DNA of 31,126 bases, taken from IMG/VR virus record IMGVR_UViG_3300044825_001287, positions 1 through 31,126 of that record. One strand, written 5' to 3'. This document shows, piece by piece, positions 7,401 to 15,192 of the stretch (position 1 is the stretch's first letter; every line of letters starts with the position of its first letter). This DNA is from a virus. The notes beneath the pieces are model-generated. The model had not been told where the DNA came from, ran no database searches, and saw nothing but the letters and a program-made list of their open reading frames with translations. A program made the position numbers and the translations under genes.

Positions 7401-7625
7401 ATGACTTTTGAACTCTTTGAGACCGGATCAGACGCACGCGCCGCCAGCCGTTGTGTTTGCACTGTACGCAATGGCGTTTTCTACGATGCGTTCAACGGCC
7501 AGTACCGCCCGCAGACTGACGACTTCGGCAACACTGTCGGCGTCCGTCCGATTCCTGCCGCCAATGGCTACCATCACCAAGGCTTCGGACTGCTGTACCT
7601 GTACGAACGCCTGCAACTCGCCTAA
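7401..7625 (+). CDS. Hypothetical protein, 74 aa
   Basis: No family recognised. The protein has two cysteines in CVCTV near residue 20, a short strand GVFYDAFNGQYRPQTDDFG and ends HHQGFGLLYLYERLQLA. It begins with ATG at 7401 after AAAGGAAAC, a good ribosome site. GC content returns to the level of the late genes. A strong small hairpin follows the stop. Function unknown. Confidence 0.7.
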   Translation: MTFELFETGSDARAASRCVCTVRNGVFYDAFNGQYRPQTDDFGNTVGVRPIPAANGYHHQGFGLLYLYERLQLA

Positions 7626-7631
7626 CCACCC

Positions 7632-7650
7632 GCCCGCTTAACCAGCGGGC
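7632..7650. other. Perfect 7-bp hairpin between genes
   Basis: GCCCGCT (7632-7638), loop TAACC, AGCGGGC (7644-7650). No T run follows on either strand, so it is not a standard intrinsic terminator. It may limit read-through or stabilise the upstream message. Confidence 0.4.
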
Positions 7651-7672
7651 AAACCAATACAAGGACGCTAAC

Positions 7673-7927
7673 ATGCGCATCACCGTCATCCTTGCATCCG
7701 TATGGCTCACCGCCTGTGCCACAACCCCGCAGCCCATCATCGACCGCCAAAACACCCGCTACGACCAGTGCGTCGACCGCATCCACGAACAGGCGGCCAA
7801 GCGACCCGTCAACTGGTCGCTGGAAATCGACGCCTGCATGGGGCGCAAGGGCGAGGAATACGACCGATACCAGGCTGCCAAGGATTCCAAGTTGCCGCCG
7901 CGCTGGGCTGTGCAGGGTTCCAAGTGA
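7673..7927 (+). CDS. Small phage lipoprotein, 84 aa
   Basis: The N-terminus is a lipoprotein signal: MRITVILASVW then the lipobox LTAC with the lipidated cysteine at residue 15. The mature part (about 70 aa) is polar and charged, with two further cysteines in DQCVDRI and DACMGRK that could form a disulfide in the periplasm. The length is too great for a lambda-type Rz1, and it is far from the lysis genes. Small phage lipoproteins expressed on their own often act in superinfection exclusion; that role here is only a guess. It overlaps the next gene by 4 nt (GTGA). Confidence 0.8.
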   Translation: MRITVILASVWLTACATTPQPIIDRQNTRYDQCVDRIHEQAAKRPVNWSLEIDACMGRKGEEYDRYQAAKDSKLPPRWAVQGSK

Positions 7928-8076
7928 CCACACCAACCCCCAAACCCCGCACCACCCGCCGCAACTACACCGTCACGCCCGCAGACCATGCCGCGCTGCT
8001 GGCTGTGGGCGATGGGAACGCATCACGCGGCATACGCCGACTCATCGCGCTTGCGGCCATCAACGAACACCGCTAA
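7924..8076 (+). CDS. Small basic protein, 50 aa, possibly ribbon-helix-helix
   Basis: GTG start overlapping the lipoprotein stop by 4 nt. After a basic, proline-rich start (TPTPKPRTTRR) comes NYTVTPADHAALLAVGDGN followed by ASRGIRRLIALA. A strand, a helix, a tight turn and a second helix in about 35 residues fit a ribbon-helix-helix DNA-binding fold (CopG/Arc type). The fit is by pattern only. If correct it would be a small regulator just before the late genes. The longer frame upstream is a shadow of the lipoprotein. Confidence 0.55.
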   Translation: MTTPTPKPRTTRRNYTVTPADHAALLAVGDGNASRGIRRLIALAAINEHR

Positions 8077-8158
8077 ACTCAAACCTTCGCCAGCCCTACA
8101 GCACACTCCAGCCAACCGCAAAAGGCTGTACGTGGCTGGCAACTCACAAGGACGCATC

Positions 8159-8536
8159 ATGGCCTTCCGCGCACTTCACGACATCATCATCGTCAAGCGT
8201 GAATCTACCGACTCCATCATTGAGATCGTCGGACACAAGGAACACATCGGCACCGTGCTGGTAGCAGGCCCAGGCAAGTACTGCCAGAACAAGGAAACCG
8301 GCGCAGAGTGGTTCGTCCCGATGACAGTCAAGGCCGGCGACCGGATCATGTTCAGCCATCGGGCCGGAATGGAAGTCACCATCGACGGCGAGAAAGTCCT
8401 GTCCATGCACGAAGCCGACGTTATCTGCGTACTTGAGCCAGACGCCGCCGTCAGCATGACCGACGATTGGCGGCAGGAAGCCTGCGACGTTGTGGGGACT
8501 TACAACGTACACGGCCAGAAGGCTGTGAGGGTGTAA
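8159..8536 (+). CDS. GroES-like co-chaperonin (Cpn10), 125 aa
   Basis: Residues 1-93 follow the 10-kDa chaperonin pattern: LHDIIIVKRE at the start, a mobile-loop-like stretch (STDSIIEIVGHKEHIG), GTVLVAGPGKY, then VKAGDRIMFSHRAGMEV and the terminal strands HEADVICVLE. About 30 extra C-terminal residues are unlike GroES. It would cap the host GroEL ring, as T4 gp31 does. P22 coat protein folding is known to interact with GroEL/ES, and this phage has a P22-type coat, so help in coat folding is a reasonable inference. ATG at 8159 follows AAGGACG. The stop overlaps the next start (TAATG). Confidence 0.85.
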   Translation: MAFRALHDIIIVKRESTDSIIEIVGHKEHIGTVLVAGPGKYCQNKETGAEWFVPMTVKAGDRIMFSHRAGMEVTIDGEKVLSMHEADVICVLEPDAAVSMTDDWRQEACDVVGTYNVHGQKAVRV

Positions 8537-8829
8537 TGGCCGAGGGCACCGTCGGAGCGCCGGAAGGCAACGAAAACTCAAGCCGCGATAACAGGATGTG
8601 GCGGAATACAATCAAGCGCGCCATTGCGCAGGGCAACCCTGACCGGCTGCGCGCCATTGCCGAAAAGTTGCTGGACAAGGCCGCTGAAGGTGACCTGTCT
8701 GCAATCAAAGAGTTAGGCGACCGGCTTGACGGAAAGTCCAGCCAGCAACTGATCGTCAACGGCGATGAGGAAGGCGGCGCGGTCAAGATCGAGCGCATCA
8801 AGCGGGTGATTGTTGACCCGAAAGCCTGA
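8536..8829 (+). CDS. Terminase small subunit (probable), 97 aa
   Basis: Probable DNA-recognition subunit of the packaging terminase. The middle (MWRNTIKRAIAQGNPDRLRAIAEKLLDKAAEGDLSAIKEL is the region, residues about 22-60) is typical of a group of phage small terminases, with helices followed by GDRLDGK. The C-terminus (VKIERIKRVIVDPK) is basic and could contact DNA or the large subunit. It is short for the class. The call rests mainly on position: it overlaps the large terminase by 1 nt (TGATG) and is the first packaging gene. It starts at the TAATG overlap with the GroES-like gene. Confidence 0.75.
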   Translation: MAEGTVGAPEGNENSSRDNRMWRNTIKRAIAQGNPDRLRAIAEKLLDKAAEGDLSAIKELGDRLDGKSSQQLIVNGDEEGGAVKIERIKRVIVDPKA

Positions 8830-10103
8830 TGCCAGAACTAGAGATAGCAACCCCTAGATGGGCTGTCCCGCTACTCAAAGACGCTAGATACAAGGGCGCA
8901 AAGGGTGGCAGGGGTTCTGGCAAGTCGCACTTCTTCGCAGAACTAGCCGTCGAGGAAATGGTCGCAGACCCCTACCTTGACTTTGTTTGCATCCGCGAAA
9001 TCCAAAAGTCCCTGAAACTGTCCAGCAAGAAACTGATTGAAGACAAGATCAGGGCGCTAGGCGTTCAGCGCCTTTTCGACATCACGCAGACCGAAATCAG
9101 GCGCAAGGGAACCGGCGCTAACGGCATCATGGCGTTTCAAGGAATGCAAGACCATACGGCGGACTCTGTAAAGTCCCTAGAGGCATTTGGCCGGGCATGG
9201 GTCGAGGAAGCGCAGAACCTGTCCGAACGGTCATGGACGCTGTTGCGGCCTACCATCCGTGCGCCAGGATCACAGATATGGGCATCGTGGAACCCTGACC
9301 TGCCGTCCGACCCTGTTGATGCATTCTTCGCCGGCAGCCCGAACAATAGCGTTCTGGTACACGTAAACGTCGATGACAACCCGTTCAAGACGCAGGAACT
9401 GTTGGACGAAATGGAACTAGACCGGCGCATCTACTCGCCGGAGAAGTTTGCCAACGTCTGGGGCGGTGAATACAACCTGACCGTAGACGGGGCCATTTAT
9501 GCCGCCGAACTGCGGCAGGCTAGGGTTGAGGGCCGCATCACCGAAGTCCCATACGACCCCCTGCTGCCCGTCCATACCTTCTGGGACTTGGGCGTTCTTG
9601 ACCCAACATCCATATGGTTTGCGCAGTACTCAGGCGGGGAGATACGGATCATTGACTACTACGAGGCCAGCGACCTTGGCCTGTCAGCACATGCGCAAGT
9701 CCTGCTGTCCAAGGGCTACCAGTACGGCAAGCACTTTGCCCCGCATGACATACAGGTGCGCGACTTCAGCACCGGCAGAACCCGCCTTGAGGCCGCTGCC
9801 GCGCTTGGCATCCGGTTTGAGGTTGTCCCGCGTCAGTCGGTGGAAGACGGCATCCACGCCGCCCGGATGATGATGCCCAAATGCTGGTTCGATTCCATTA
9901 GAACAAAAACAGGGGTAAACTCCCTTTCTAATTACCGGCGAGCATATAACACGTCGATGGGAGAGTTCACCGCAACACCCGTACACGACCACACAAGCCA
10001 CGCGGCTGACGCTTTCCGGTACATGGCTATCAGCCTGACCGAGGAAAAGCCGAAGCCAAAACGGATGGGTGGCAACTTCGGACACTCACAGGCGTGGATG
10101 TAA
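8829..10103 (+). CDS. terL: Terminase large subunit, 424 aa
   Basis: The motor ATPase and nuclease that packages and cuts the DNA. The ATPase domain begins after TPRWAVPLL: Walker A GGRGSGKS (residues 26-33), and Walker B region with acidic residues in RAWVEEAQ (about 120-127). The nuclease domain starts with HTFWDLGVLDPTSIWF (about 250) and ends near HTSHAADAFRY, giving the expected acidic metal ligands. The closest type is the PBSX/Terminase_3-6 group. Length is normal. It overlaps the small terminase by 1 nt and the portal by 1 nt, so the three are translated together. Confidence 0.95.
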   Translation: MPELEIATPRWAVPLLKDARYKGAKGGRGSGKSHFFAELAVEEMVADPYLDFVCIREIQKSLKLSSKKLIEDKIRALGVQRLFDITQTEIRRKGTGANGIMAFQGMQDHTADSVKSLEAFGRAWVEEAQNLSERSWTLLRPTIRAPGSQIWASWNPDLPSDPVDAFFAGSPNNSVLVHVNVDDNPFKTQELLDEMELDRRIYSPEKFANVWGGEYNLTVDGAIYAAELRQARVEGRITEVPYDPLLPVHTFWDLGVLDPTSIWFAQYSGGEIRIIDYYEASDLGLSAHAQVLLSKGYQYGKHFAPHDIQVRDFSTGRTRLEAAAALGIRFEVVPRQSVEDGIHAARMMMPKCWFDSIRTKTGVNSLSNYRRAYNTSMGEFTATPVHDHTSHAADAFRYMAISLTEEKPKPKRMGGNFGHSQAWM

Positions 10104-12238
10104 TGGGCAAAAAAGCAGACGACGCGATTCTTGCCGAGGTGCGCAAGCGGATCAAAGCCTGCGCAGACGCGACATCCAAGCAACGCCAGCAAATGCTGGA
10201 CGACCTGCGCTTCGCTGCCGGTGACCAGTGGCCGACCCTCGTCCGGGCGTCACGCGAAGACCCGACACAGCAAGGCGGCCCGCGTCCCTGTTTGACCGTC
10301 AACAAGATGAGTCAGTACATCCACCAGGTTGTGAACGACTCGCGCCAGAACGCCCCGAGCATCGACACGCGCCCGGTAGACGACGGTGCTGACGTTGAGG
10401 TGTCAGAGATTCTCGACGGTATCATCCGGCACATCCAAGACCAGTCCAGCGCACAAGTTGCCTACGACACGGCCATCGACATGTCGGCCCGCTGCGGGCT
10501 TGGATACATTCGGGTGCTGACCGACTGGCAGATTACCAACCCGATGCTGCAAGACATATTCATTCGCCGGGTCATCAACCCGTTTTCGGTCTACTTTGAC
10601 GAAAACAGCACCGAGCCTGACGGTTCCGATGCACGCTGGTGCGCTATCTGCGACGAAATTGACGCGGACGTGTTTGCCGAGGACTATCCAGACGCCGAGC
10701 CGGATGGCATCGACGTGGATTCCATTGGCGACGACATGGCCGAGTGGTATCCCGAGCAGGGCAAGAAAGTCCGCATTGCCGAGTATTTCCGCAAGCGGGA
10801 AGTACCTGATACGCTGGTTCAGTTGTCTGACGGCACTATCGCCTACAAGTCCGACCTGCCGCCCGGCCTGCCAATGGGCATCGCCATCGCCCGTGAGCGC
10901 AAGGCGTACAAGTGTGTCGTGGAGTGGTACAAGGTCAGCGGCAGTGCCATCCTTGAGCGGTCAACGATCCCGTCCATGTGGATTCCGGTGATTCCCGTCA
11001 TTGGCGAGGAAATCAATATCGGCAACGTGCGTATCTTGCGCGGTCTGGTTCACTCGGCCCGCGATGCGCAGATGATCTACAACTACATGCAGTCGGCTGC
11101 CGTTGAGCGTGTGGCATTGGCACCGATCCCGCCTGTGATTGCGGCTGCCGGGCAGGTTGAAGATTTCCAGTCCGAGTGGACAAGCAACAGCAACGTCAAG
11201 GTGGCACGCTACAATCCGGTGTCGGCTGGCGGTCAACTGTTGGGCGCTCCGCAGCGCACGCAAGCCCCTGACGTGCCGACCGGCTTCCTCGCCATCGCCA
11301 ACCGTGCAGAGCAGGACGTACAGACGACCCTCGGCATGTACAACGCATCGCTTGGCGCGGAGAGTAACGAGAAGTCTGGTCGCGCAATCATGGCCCGCCA
11401 GCGTGAGGCAGACGTTGCCACGTTCCACTTCGTTGACAACCTCGCCCGGTCTATCCGTCATGTCGGCCGAATCATTATCGACATGATTCCGAAGGTCTAC
11501 GACACCGAGCGCGTGGCCCGCATCCTTGGCAACGATGGGGAAACCAAGACGGTACAGATCAACCCCGACCAAGCCGAGGCCGTCCGCGAGTACCGCGACG
11601 AAATGGGCGAGATACAGAAAATCTACAATCCTGGCGTCGGCACCTACGACGTTACGGTAAACGTCGGCCCGTCCTACACCAGCACGCGGCAAGAGGCCGC
11701 CGAGGCCATGATGCAAATGGTGCAGGCTGTCCCGCAACTGATGCCAGTGATTGGCGACCTGATGATCCGCAACATGGACTGGCCGGGCGCGGAAGACATT
11801 GCCGACCGCCTGAAAAAGACGCTGCCGCCGAACCTGCAAAGCGACGACGAAGACACCGAGGAGTCGCCGCAGATGGCCGCCCTCAAGCAGCAAGTACAGC
11901 AGGTCATGCAGGGTGCCGCGCAGAAGATCGAGCAGTTGACTGCCGAGTTGCAAGCAGCCAAGTCTGGCGACCGTTACAAGGAAATCCAGTTGCAACTGGA
12001 AGCCGAAAAGATCGCCTTGGACAAGTACAAAGCCGACCTGAACGCCGCCATGCAGCAGGACAAACAAGCGCACGAGTCCCGCATGGCGCTGGCTATGCAC
12101 GTCAACAAGAACAAGCACGACATCGACATGGTGGAAGCCAAGGCCGAAGCCGATATTGCCGTGAACATGGCAAAGGCCGGTCAGTCGGGTGCGGTTGACG
12201 TGTCGCTGTCCGTAGATGATCAAGGCGTTGCGTTATAA
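10103..12238 (+). CDS. P22-type portal protein, 711 aa
   Basis: Dodecameric ring at one vertex of the head through which DNA is packaged. The N-terminal part (CADATSKQRQQMLDDLRFAAGDQW region, then RPCLTVNKMSQYIHQVVND) is characteristic of the P22-like portal family, and length is close to P22 gp1 (725 aa). The last 120 residues are glutamine-, alanine- and lysine-rich (from about 600: AALKQQVQQVMQGAAQKIEQL) and form a probable coiled coil, matching the long P22 portal barrel. The start at 10103 overlaps the terL stop (TAATG); an in-frame ATG at 10094 lies inside terL. Confidence 0.93.
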   Translation: MGKKADDAILAEVRKRIKACADATSKQRQQMLDDLRFAAGDQWPTLVRASREDPTQQGGPRPCLTVNKMSQYIHQVVNDSRQNAPSIDTRPVDDGADVEVSEILDGIIRHIQDQSSAQVAYDTAIDMSARCGLGYIRVLTDWQITNPMLQDIFIRRVINPFSVYFDENSTEPDGSDARWCAICDEIDADVFAEDYPDAEPDGIDVDSIGDDMAEWYPEQGKKVRIAEYFRKREVPDTLVQLSDGTIAYKSDLPPGLPMGIAIARERKAYKCVVEWYKVSGSAILERSTIPSMWIPVIPVIGEEINIGNVRILRGLVHSARDAQMIYNYMQSAAVERVALAPIPPVIAAAGQVEDFQSEWTSNSNVKVARYNPVSAGGQLLGAPQRTQAPDVPTGFLAIANRAEQDVQTTLGMYNASLGAESNEKSGRAIMARQREADVATFHFVDNLARSIRHVGRIIIDMIPKVYDTERVARILGNDGETKTVQINPDQAEAVREYRDEMGEIQKIYNPGVGTYDVTVNVGPSYTSTRQEAAEAMMQMVQAVPQLMPVIGDLMIRNMDWPGAEDIADRLKKTLPPNLQSDDEDTEESPQMAALKQQVQQVMQGAAQKIEQLTAELQAAKSGDRYKEIQLQLEAEKIALDKYKADLNAAMQQDKQAHESRMALAMHVNKNKHDIDMVEAKAEADIAVNMAKAGQSGAVDVSLSVDDQGVAL

Positions 12239-12310
12239 CCGAATCGAATATAGACTTGACTTTGCTAGAACTTACCGGCCAGTCAGACCGGGGTAAATCG
12301 TGGGTATCCC

Positions 12311-13117
12311 ATGTCAGAACTTGAGCAGGTGCCGACAACCGAGGCCGAAAAGCCTGAATTGGTCGAACCCCCGAAAGGGGAAACCGTAGCGGAAACGGGT
12401 GAAGCACCGCAGGAAGGGGAGGCGAAAACCCCAGAGGAAGGCAAACCGCACAAACGGTCAGCCGGAATTGAAAAACGCATGAGCGAGTTGACGGCCAAAA
12501 GACGCGAGGCAGAGGCCCGCGCTGAAGCCGCTGAACAACGATTGGCAGAACTGACTGCGCAGCCAGACGCCGAGGGTGAAAAACCCCCGTCGCTTGACGA
12601 CTTCAACACCTACGAAGACTTCGTAGACGCGAAGGCGCGATATGCAGCCCGCCAAGAGTTCAAGGCGCAACAGCGTACCGCTGCCGAGGCTGGAAAGAGT
12701 GCTGCTAATGGGCAGCGTGAGGAAGTGTTGAAGGCTGGCTTTGCGGCGCAAGTCGAAGATGCCAGAACCCGATACACCGACTTTGACGCTGTAGCGTTTG
12801 ACCCGAAAGTGCCGGTAACGGCGGCGATGCAGGCTGCAATCCTTGAGTCTGACATGTCCGCAGACGTTGCCTACCACCTAGGCAAGAACCCAGACGTAGC
12901 GTTCCGACTGGCAACCATGTCTCCGTTGGCTGTGGCTCGTGAGATTGGCAGGATTGAACAGACCATTCTGTCCACTCCTGCGGTAGTGAAAGCCACGCAA
13001 GCGCCTGATCCGATCAGTCCGGTAGGTCAACGCTCTGCCCCCGTGCAGAAAGACCCCGACCAGATGACAGACGCAGAATACTTCGCGTGGCGGAAATCCC
13101 AAAAATCCGCGAGGTAA
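12311..13117 (+). CDS. Scaffolding protein (probable), 268 aa
   Basis: Probable internal scaffold that guides coat assembly and leaves the prohead. It lies between portal and coat, as P22 gp8 does. The N-terminus is disordered and acidic (about residues 1-55), then a long charged helix (KRMSELTAKRREAEARAEAAEQRLAEL is the region, about 57-83), a central helical part, and a C-terminal segment ending QMTDAEYFAWRKSQKSAR, basic at the tip. P22 scaffold binds coat through a basic C-terminal helix-turn-helix, which fits. A 72-nt gap precedes it, holding only a weak hairpin. The ribosome site is weak (GTGGG). Confidence 0.85.
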   Translation: MSELEQVPTTEAEKPELVEPPKGETVAETGEAPQEGEAKTPEEGKPHKRSAGIEKRMSELTAKRREAEARAEAAEQRLAELTAQPDAEGEKPPSLDDFNTYEDFVDAKARYAARQEFKAQQRTAAEAGKSAANGQREEVLKAGFAAQVEDARTRYTDFDAVAFDPKVPVTAAMQAAILESDMSADVAYHLGKNPDVAFRLATMSPLAVAREIGRIEQTILSTPAVVKATQAPDPISPVGQRSAPVQKDPDQMTDAEYFAWRKSQKSAR

Positions 13118-13123
13118 TTTGAC

Positions 13124-14326
13124 ATGAGCAACGCGACCCTTTCCCCGACTGCGGTTACGCGCCGCGCTCTGGAACGCCTGCAAAACAACTTGGTTTTCAC
13201 CAAGCAGATCAACCGCTCCTACGATTCCTCGTTCGCCAACGAGGGCGGCAAGATCGGTACGTCTCTGAAAATCCGCCTGCCGAACCAGTACACGGTCCGC
13301 ACCGGCGCTGCACTGGCCGCACAGGACACGTCGGAAGATTCCGTCACCCTGACCGTTGCCACGCAGAAAGGCGTTGATGTCAACTTCAGTTCTTCGGAAC
13401 TGACCATGAGCATTGACGACTTCAGCGAGCGCATCCTGGAGCCGGGCATGGCTGAACTGGCTGCCAACATCGACTTCACCGGCATGGGTCTTTACAGCGA
13501 CATCTACCAACTGGTAGGCACCGCTGGCCAAGTCCCCAACACCGCGCTTGTGTACCTGCAAGCCGGCCAGAAGTTGGACGAATCAGCAGCCCCCGGCGAC
13601 ATGCGCCGCATGATCATCAACCCGGCAGCCAACGCCAACACGGTAGACGCGCTGAAAAGCCTGTTCAACCCGTCCGGCAAGATTGCCACGCAGTACGAAA
13701 AGGGCTTGATGGGCAAGAACGCGCTTGGCTTTGACTTCTACTCCTCGCAGTCGGTCAACGTCCACACCTGCGGCACGCGCACCAACACGACCCCGATTGT
13801 CAACGGCACCGTCACAAGCGGTTCCAGCATCGTGGTGTCTGGCGCTGGCAACGCGGTCACCTATACCGTAGGTGACGTGTTCACCGTTGCGGATTGCTAC
13901 GCGGTCAACCCGCGCACCAAGCAGTCCACCGGGTCGCTTCAGCAGTTCGTGGTCACCGCCGCCAACACGTCGAGCGGTGGAGGCGCTGTTACCTTGGCTG
14001 TTTCTCCGGCCATCGTGACTAGTGGCGCGAAGCAAAATGTGTCCTCGACTGGCGTTGTCAGCGGCAAGGCGCTCACGTTCTTCGGTGCCGCTTCCGCGGT
14101 GCTGGCACAGAACGTCGCGTTCCACCGTGACGCCTTTGCTCTGGCCACTGCCGACCTGATTGTTCCGAAGGGCGTTGACTTCGCATACCGTGCTGTCAAC
14201 GATGGCATGTCGCTGCGTGTCGTGCGTCAGTACGACATCAACAACGACCTGTTCCCATGCCGCATGGACATCCTGCACGGCTTCAAGACGATCCGCCCGG
14301 AACTGGCCTGCCGCGTCAGCGCCTAA
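13124..14326 (+). CDS. Major capsid protein, P22 coat family, 400 aa
   Basis: Main head protein with the HK97 fold of the P22 coat family. Recognisable features are the N-terminal TPTAVTRRALERLQNNLVFTK-like helix region (residues 7-25), RSYDSSFANEGGKIGTSLKIR, and the middle stretch VDVNFSSSELTMSIDDFSERILEP, which are typical. The central Thr-, Ser- and Val-rich insert (about 215-310, with NGTVTSGSSIVVSGAGNAV) matches the position of the P22 I-domain. Length is near P22 gp5 (430 aa). GAGG ribosome site 9 nt before ATG. Six nt separate it from the scaffold gene; a hairpin follows the stop. Confidence 0.93.
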   Translation: MSNATLSPTAVTRRALERLQNNLVFTKQINRSYDSSFANEGGKIGTSLKIRLPNQYTVRTGAALAAQDTSEDSVTLTVATQKGVDVNFSSSELTMSIDDFSERILEPGMAELAANIDFTGMGLYSDIYQLVGTAGQVPNTALVYLQAGQKLDESAAPGDMRRMIINPAANANTVDALKSLFNPSGKIATQYEKGLMGKNALGFDFYSSQSVNVHTCGTRTNTTPIVNGTVTSGSSIVVSGAGNAVTYTVGDVFTVADCYAVNPRTKQSTGSLQQFVVTAANTSSGGGAVTLAVSPAIVTSGAKQNVSSTGVVSGKALTFFGAASAVLAQNVAFHRDAFALATADLIVPKGVDFAYRAVNDGMSLRVVRQYDINNDLFPCRMDILHGFKTIRPELACRVSA

Positions 14327-14328
14327 AC

Positions 14329-14357
14329 AAAGCGGGCCGGTTAGCCGGCCCTGCTTT
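14329..14357 (+). terminator. Hairpin after the coat gene, possible terminator or attenuator
   Basis: AAAGC-GGGCCGG, loop TTAG, CCGGCCC-T-GCTTT: a 12-bp stem with one bulge. The 3' arm ends TTT but no longer T run follows, so it is probably a partial terminator or an RNA-stability hairpin that raises coat gene output relative to downstream genes. Confidence 0.55.
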
Positions 14358-14380
14358 CAATCATTTGAGGAGATACAAAA

Positions 14381-14575
14381 ATGGCTATCAATCAAGTTGG
14401 TGACGGCGGGCCGGATGGCGTCAAGTTGCCGGCCACGAAAGTCGGATTCTACGGCACAACCCCGATTGCACAACCTGCGACCGTTGCTGATGCGACTGAC
14501 GCGGCTACTGCAATCACCACGGTCAACACCGTTATTGACCGTTTGCAAGCACTCGGTCTGATCGCTTCTGCCTGA
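14381..14575 (+). CDS. Small virion-associated protein, 64 aa
   Basis: A small protein rich in A, T, V and G. The block KVGFYGTTPIAQPA followed by two Ala/Thr-rich helices ending VIDRLQALGLI is a recurring phage pattern found as a stand-alone protein or at the end of head-fibre proteins. It probably is a minor head or decoration protein, inferred from its place right after the coat gene. A strong ribosome site (GAGGAG) lies before the ATG. It overlaps the glycosyltransferase start by 1 nt (TGATG). Confidence 0.75.
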   Translation: MAINQVGDGGPDGVKLPATKVGFYGTTPIAQPATVADATDAATAITTVNTVIDRLQALGLIASA

Positions 14576-15192
14576 TGAAAGAGGCGGGCCGGCTGTTCAT
14601 CGCCTCGCCCGCCTACTCGGGTACGTATTGTGCTGAATACGTTGAGTCACTGGTCGCTACGACCAAGGATTGCAGCGCGCACGGGATCAAAACGCTTTAC
14701 AAGCAAGTGAACGGCGTCCACTGGATTGATATAGCGCGGGACATCCTGGCGCATATCTTCCTGCACACGGACTGCACGCACATGCTGCAAGTCGATTCAG
14801 ATTTGGGTTGGAGTCCTGACGCGCCGCGAAGGATGATGGAACGTGACCTGCCGATCATCGGTGGAGTCTATCCATTCCGCGCAGACATCGAGACGTTTCC
14901 GACCGCGCACCACGGGTTACAGGGTGGGTTTATGATGATCCGCCGTGACGTGATAGAGAAGATGGCCGCTCCGTTGCCGAAGTACAAGTGCGCTGCGCTG
15001 CCTTGGGGACAAATGCACGTTGCGCCGCTGTTCACGCGCATCATGCGAGAGGACGGATATACCGGCGAGGACTTCGCATTCTGCAGTCGGGCTTTTGACG
15101 CAGGGTACGAAATCCACGTAGAGGACAACATTGACTTCGCGCACGTCGGTTCTAAAGCGTGGCGCGGTAATTTTGCGAACCGGAGTCAATGA
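14575..15192 (+). CDS. Glycosyltransferase-like protein (GT-A fold), 205 aa
   Basis: Probable nucleotide-sugar-dependent glycosyltransferase. The start RLFIASPAYSGTYCAEYVESL resembles the first strand and helix of GT-A enzymes. HMLQVDSDLGWSPDA (about 65-79) gives the DxD-like DSD metal site, followed by IIGGVYPFR. A central GGFMMIRRDVIEKM is typical of Anp1/MNN9-like and phage relatives. The end carries GEDFAFCSRAFDAGYEIHVED and DFAHVG, also family-like. It sits among head-completion genes, overlapping its neighbours by 1 and 4 nt. Its substrate is unknown; a virion protein or host surface glycan are both possible. Confidence 0.8.
   Translation: MKEAGRLFIASPAYSGTYCAEYVESLVATTKDCSAHGIKTLYKQVNGVHWIDIARDILAHIFLHTDCTHMLQVDSDLGWSPDAPRRMMERDLPIIGGVYPFRADIETFPTAHHGLQGGFMMIRRDVIEKMAAPLPKYKCAALPWGQMHVAPLFTRIMREDGYTGEDFAFCSRAFDAGYEIHVEDNIDFAHVGSKAWRGNFANRSQ

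Noticed and set aside
8083-8140. Riboswitch-like nested GCCAGCC/GGCTGGC stems before the GroES-like gene
   Set aside because: The stems are short with loose spacing and match no riboswitch pattern I know; likely chance in GC-rich DNA.
10961-12223. Minus-strand frame of 420 codons opposite the portal gene
   Set aside because: Shadow frame; translation rich in V, H and L with no domain pattern, against a clear P22-type portal on the + strand.
12239-12310. Promoter TTGACT at 12256 before the scaffold gene
   Set aside because: A -35-like box is present, but no acceptable -10 occurs at 16-18 nt; only a bulged hairpin (TTACCGG...CCGGGGTAA) is seen.
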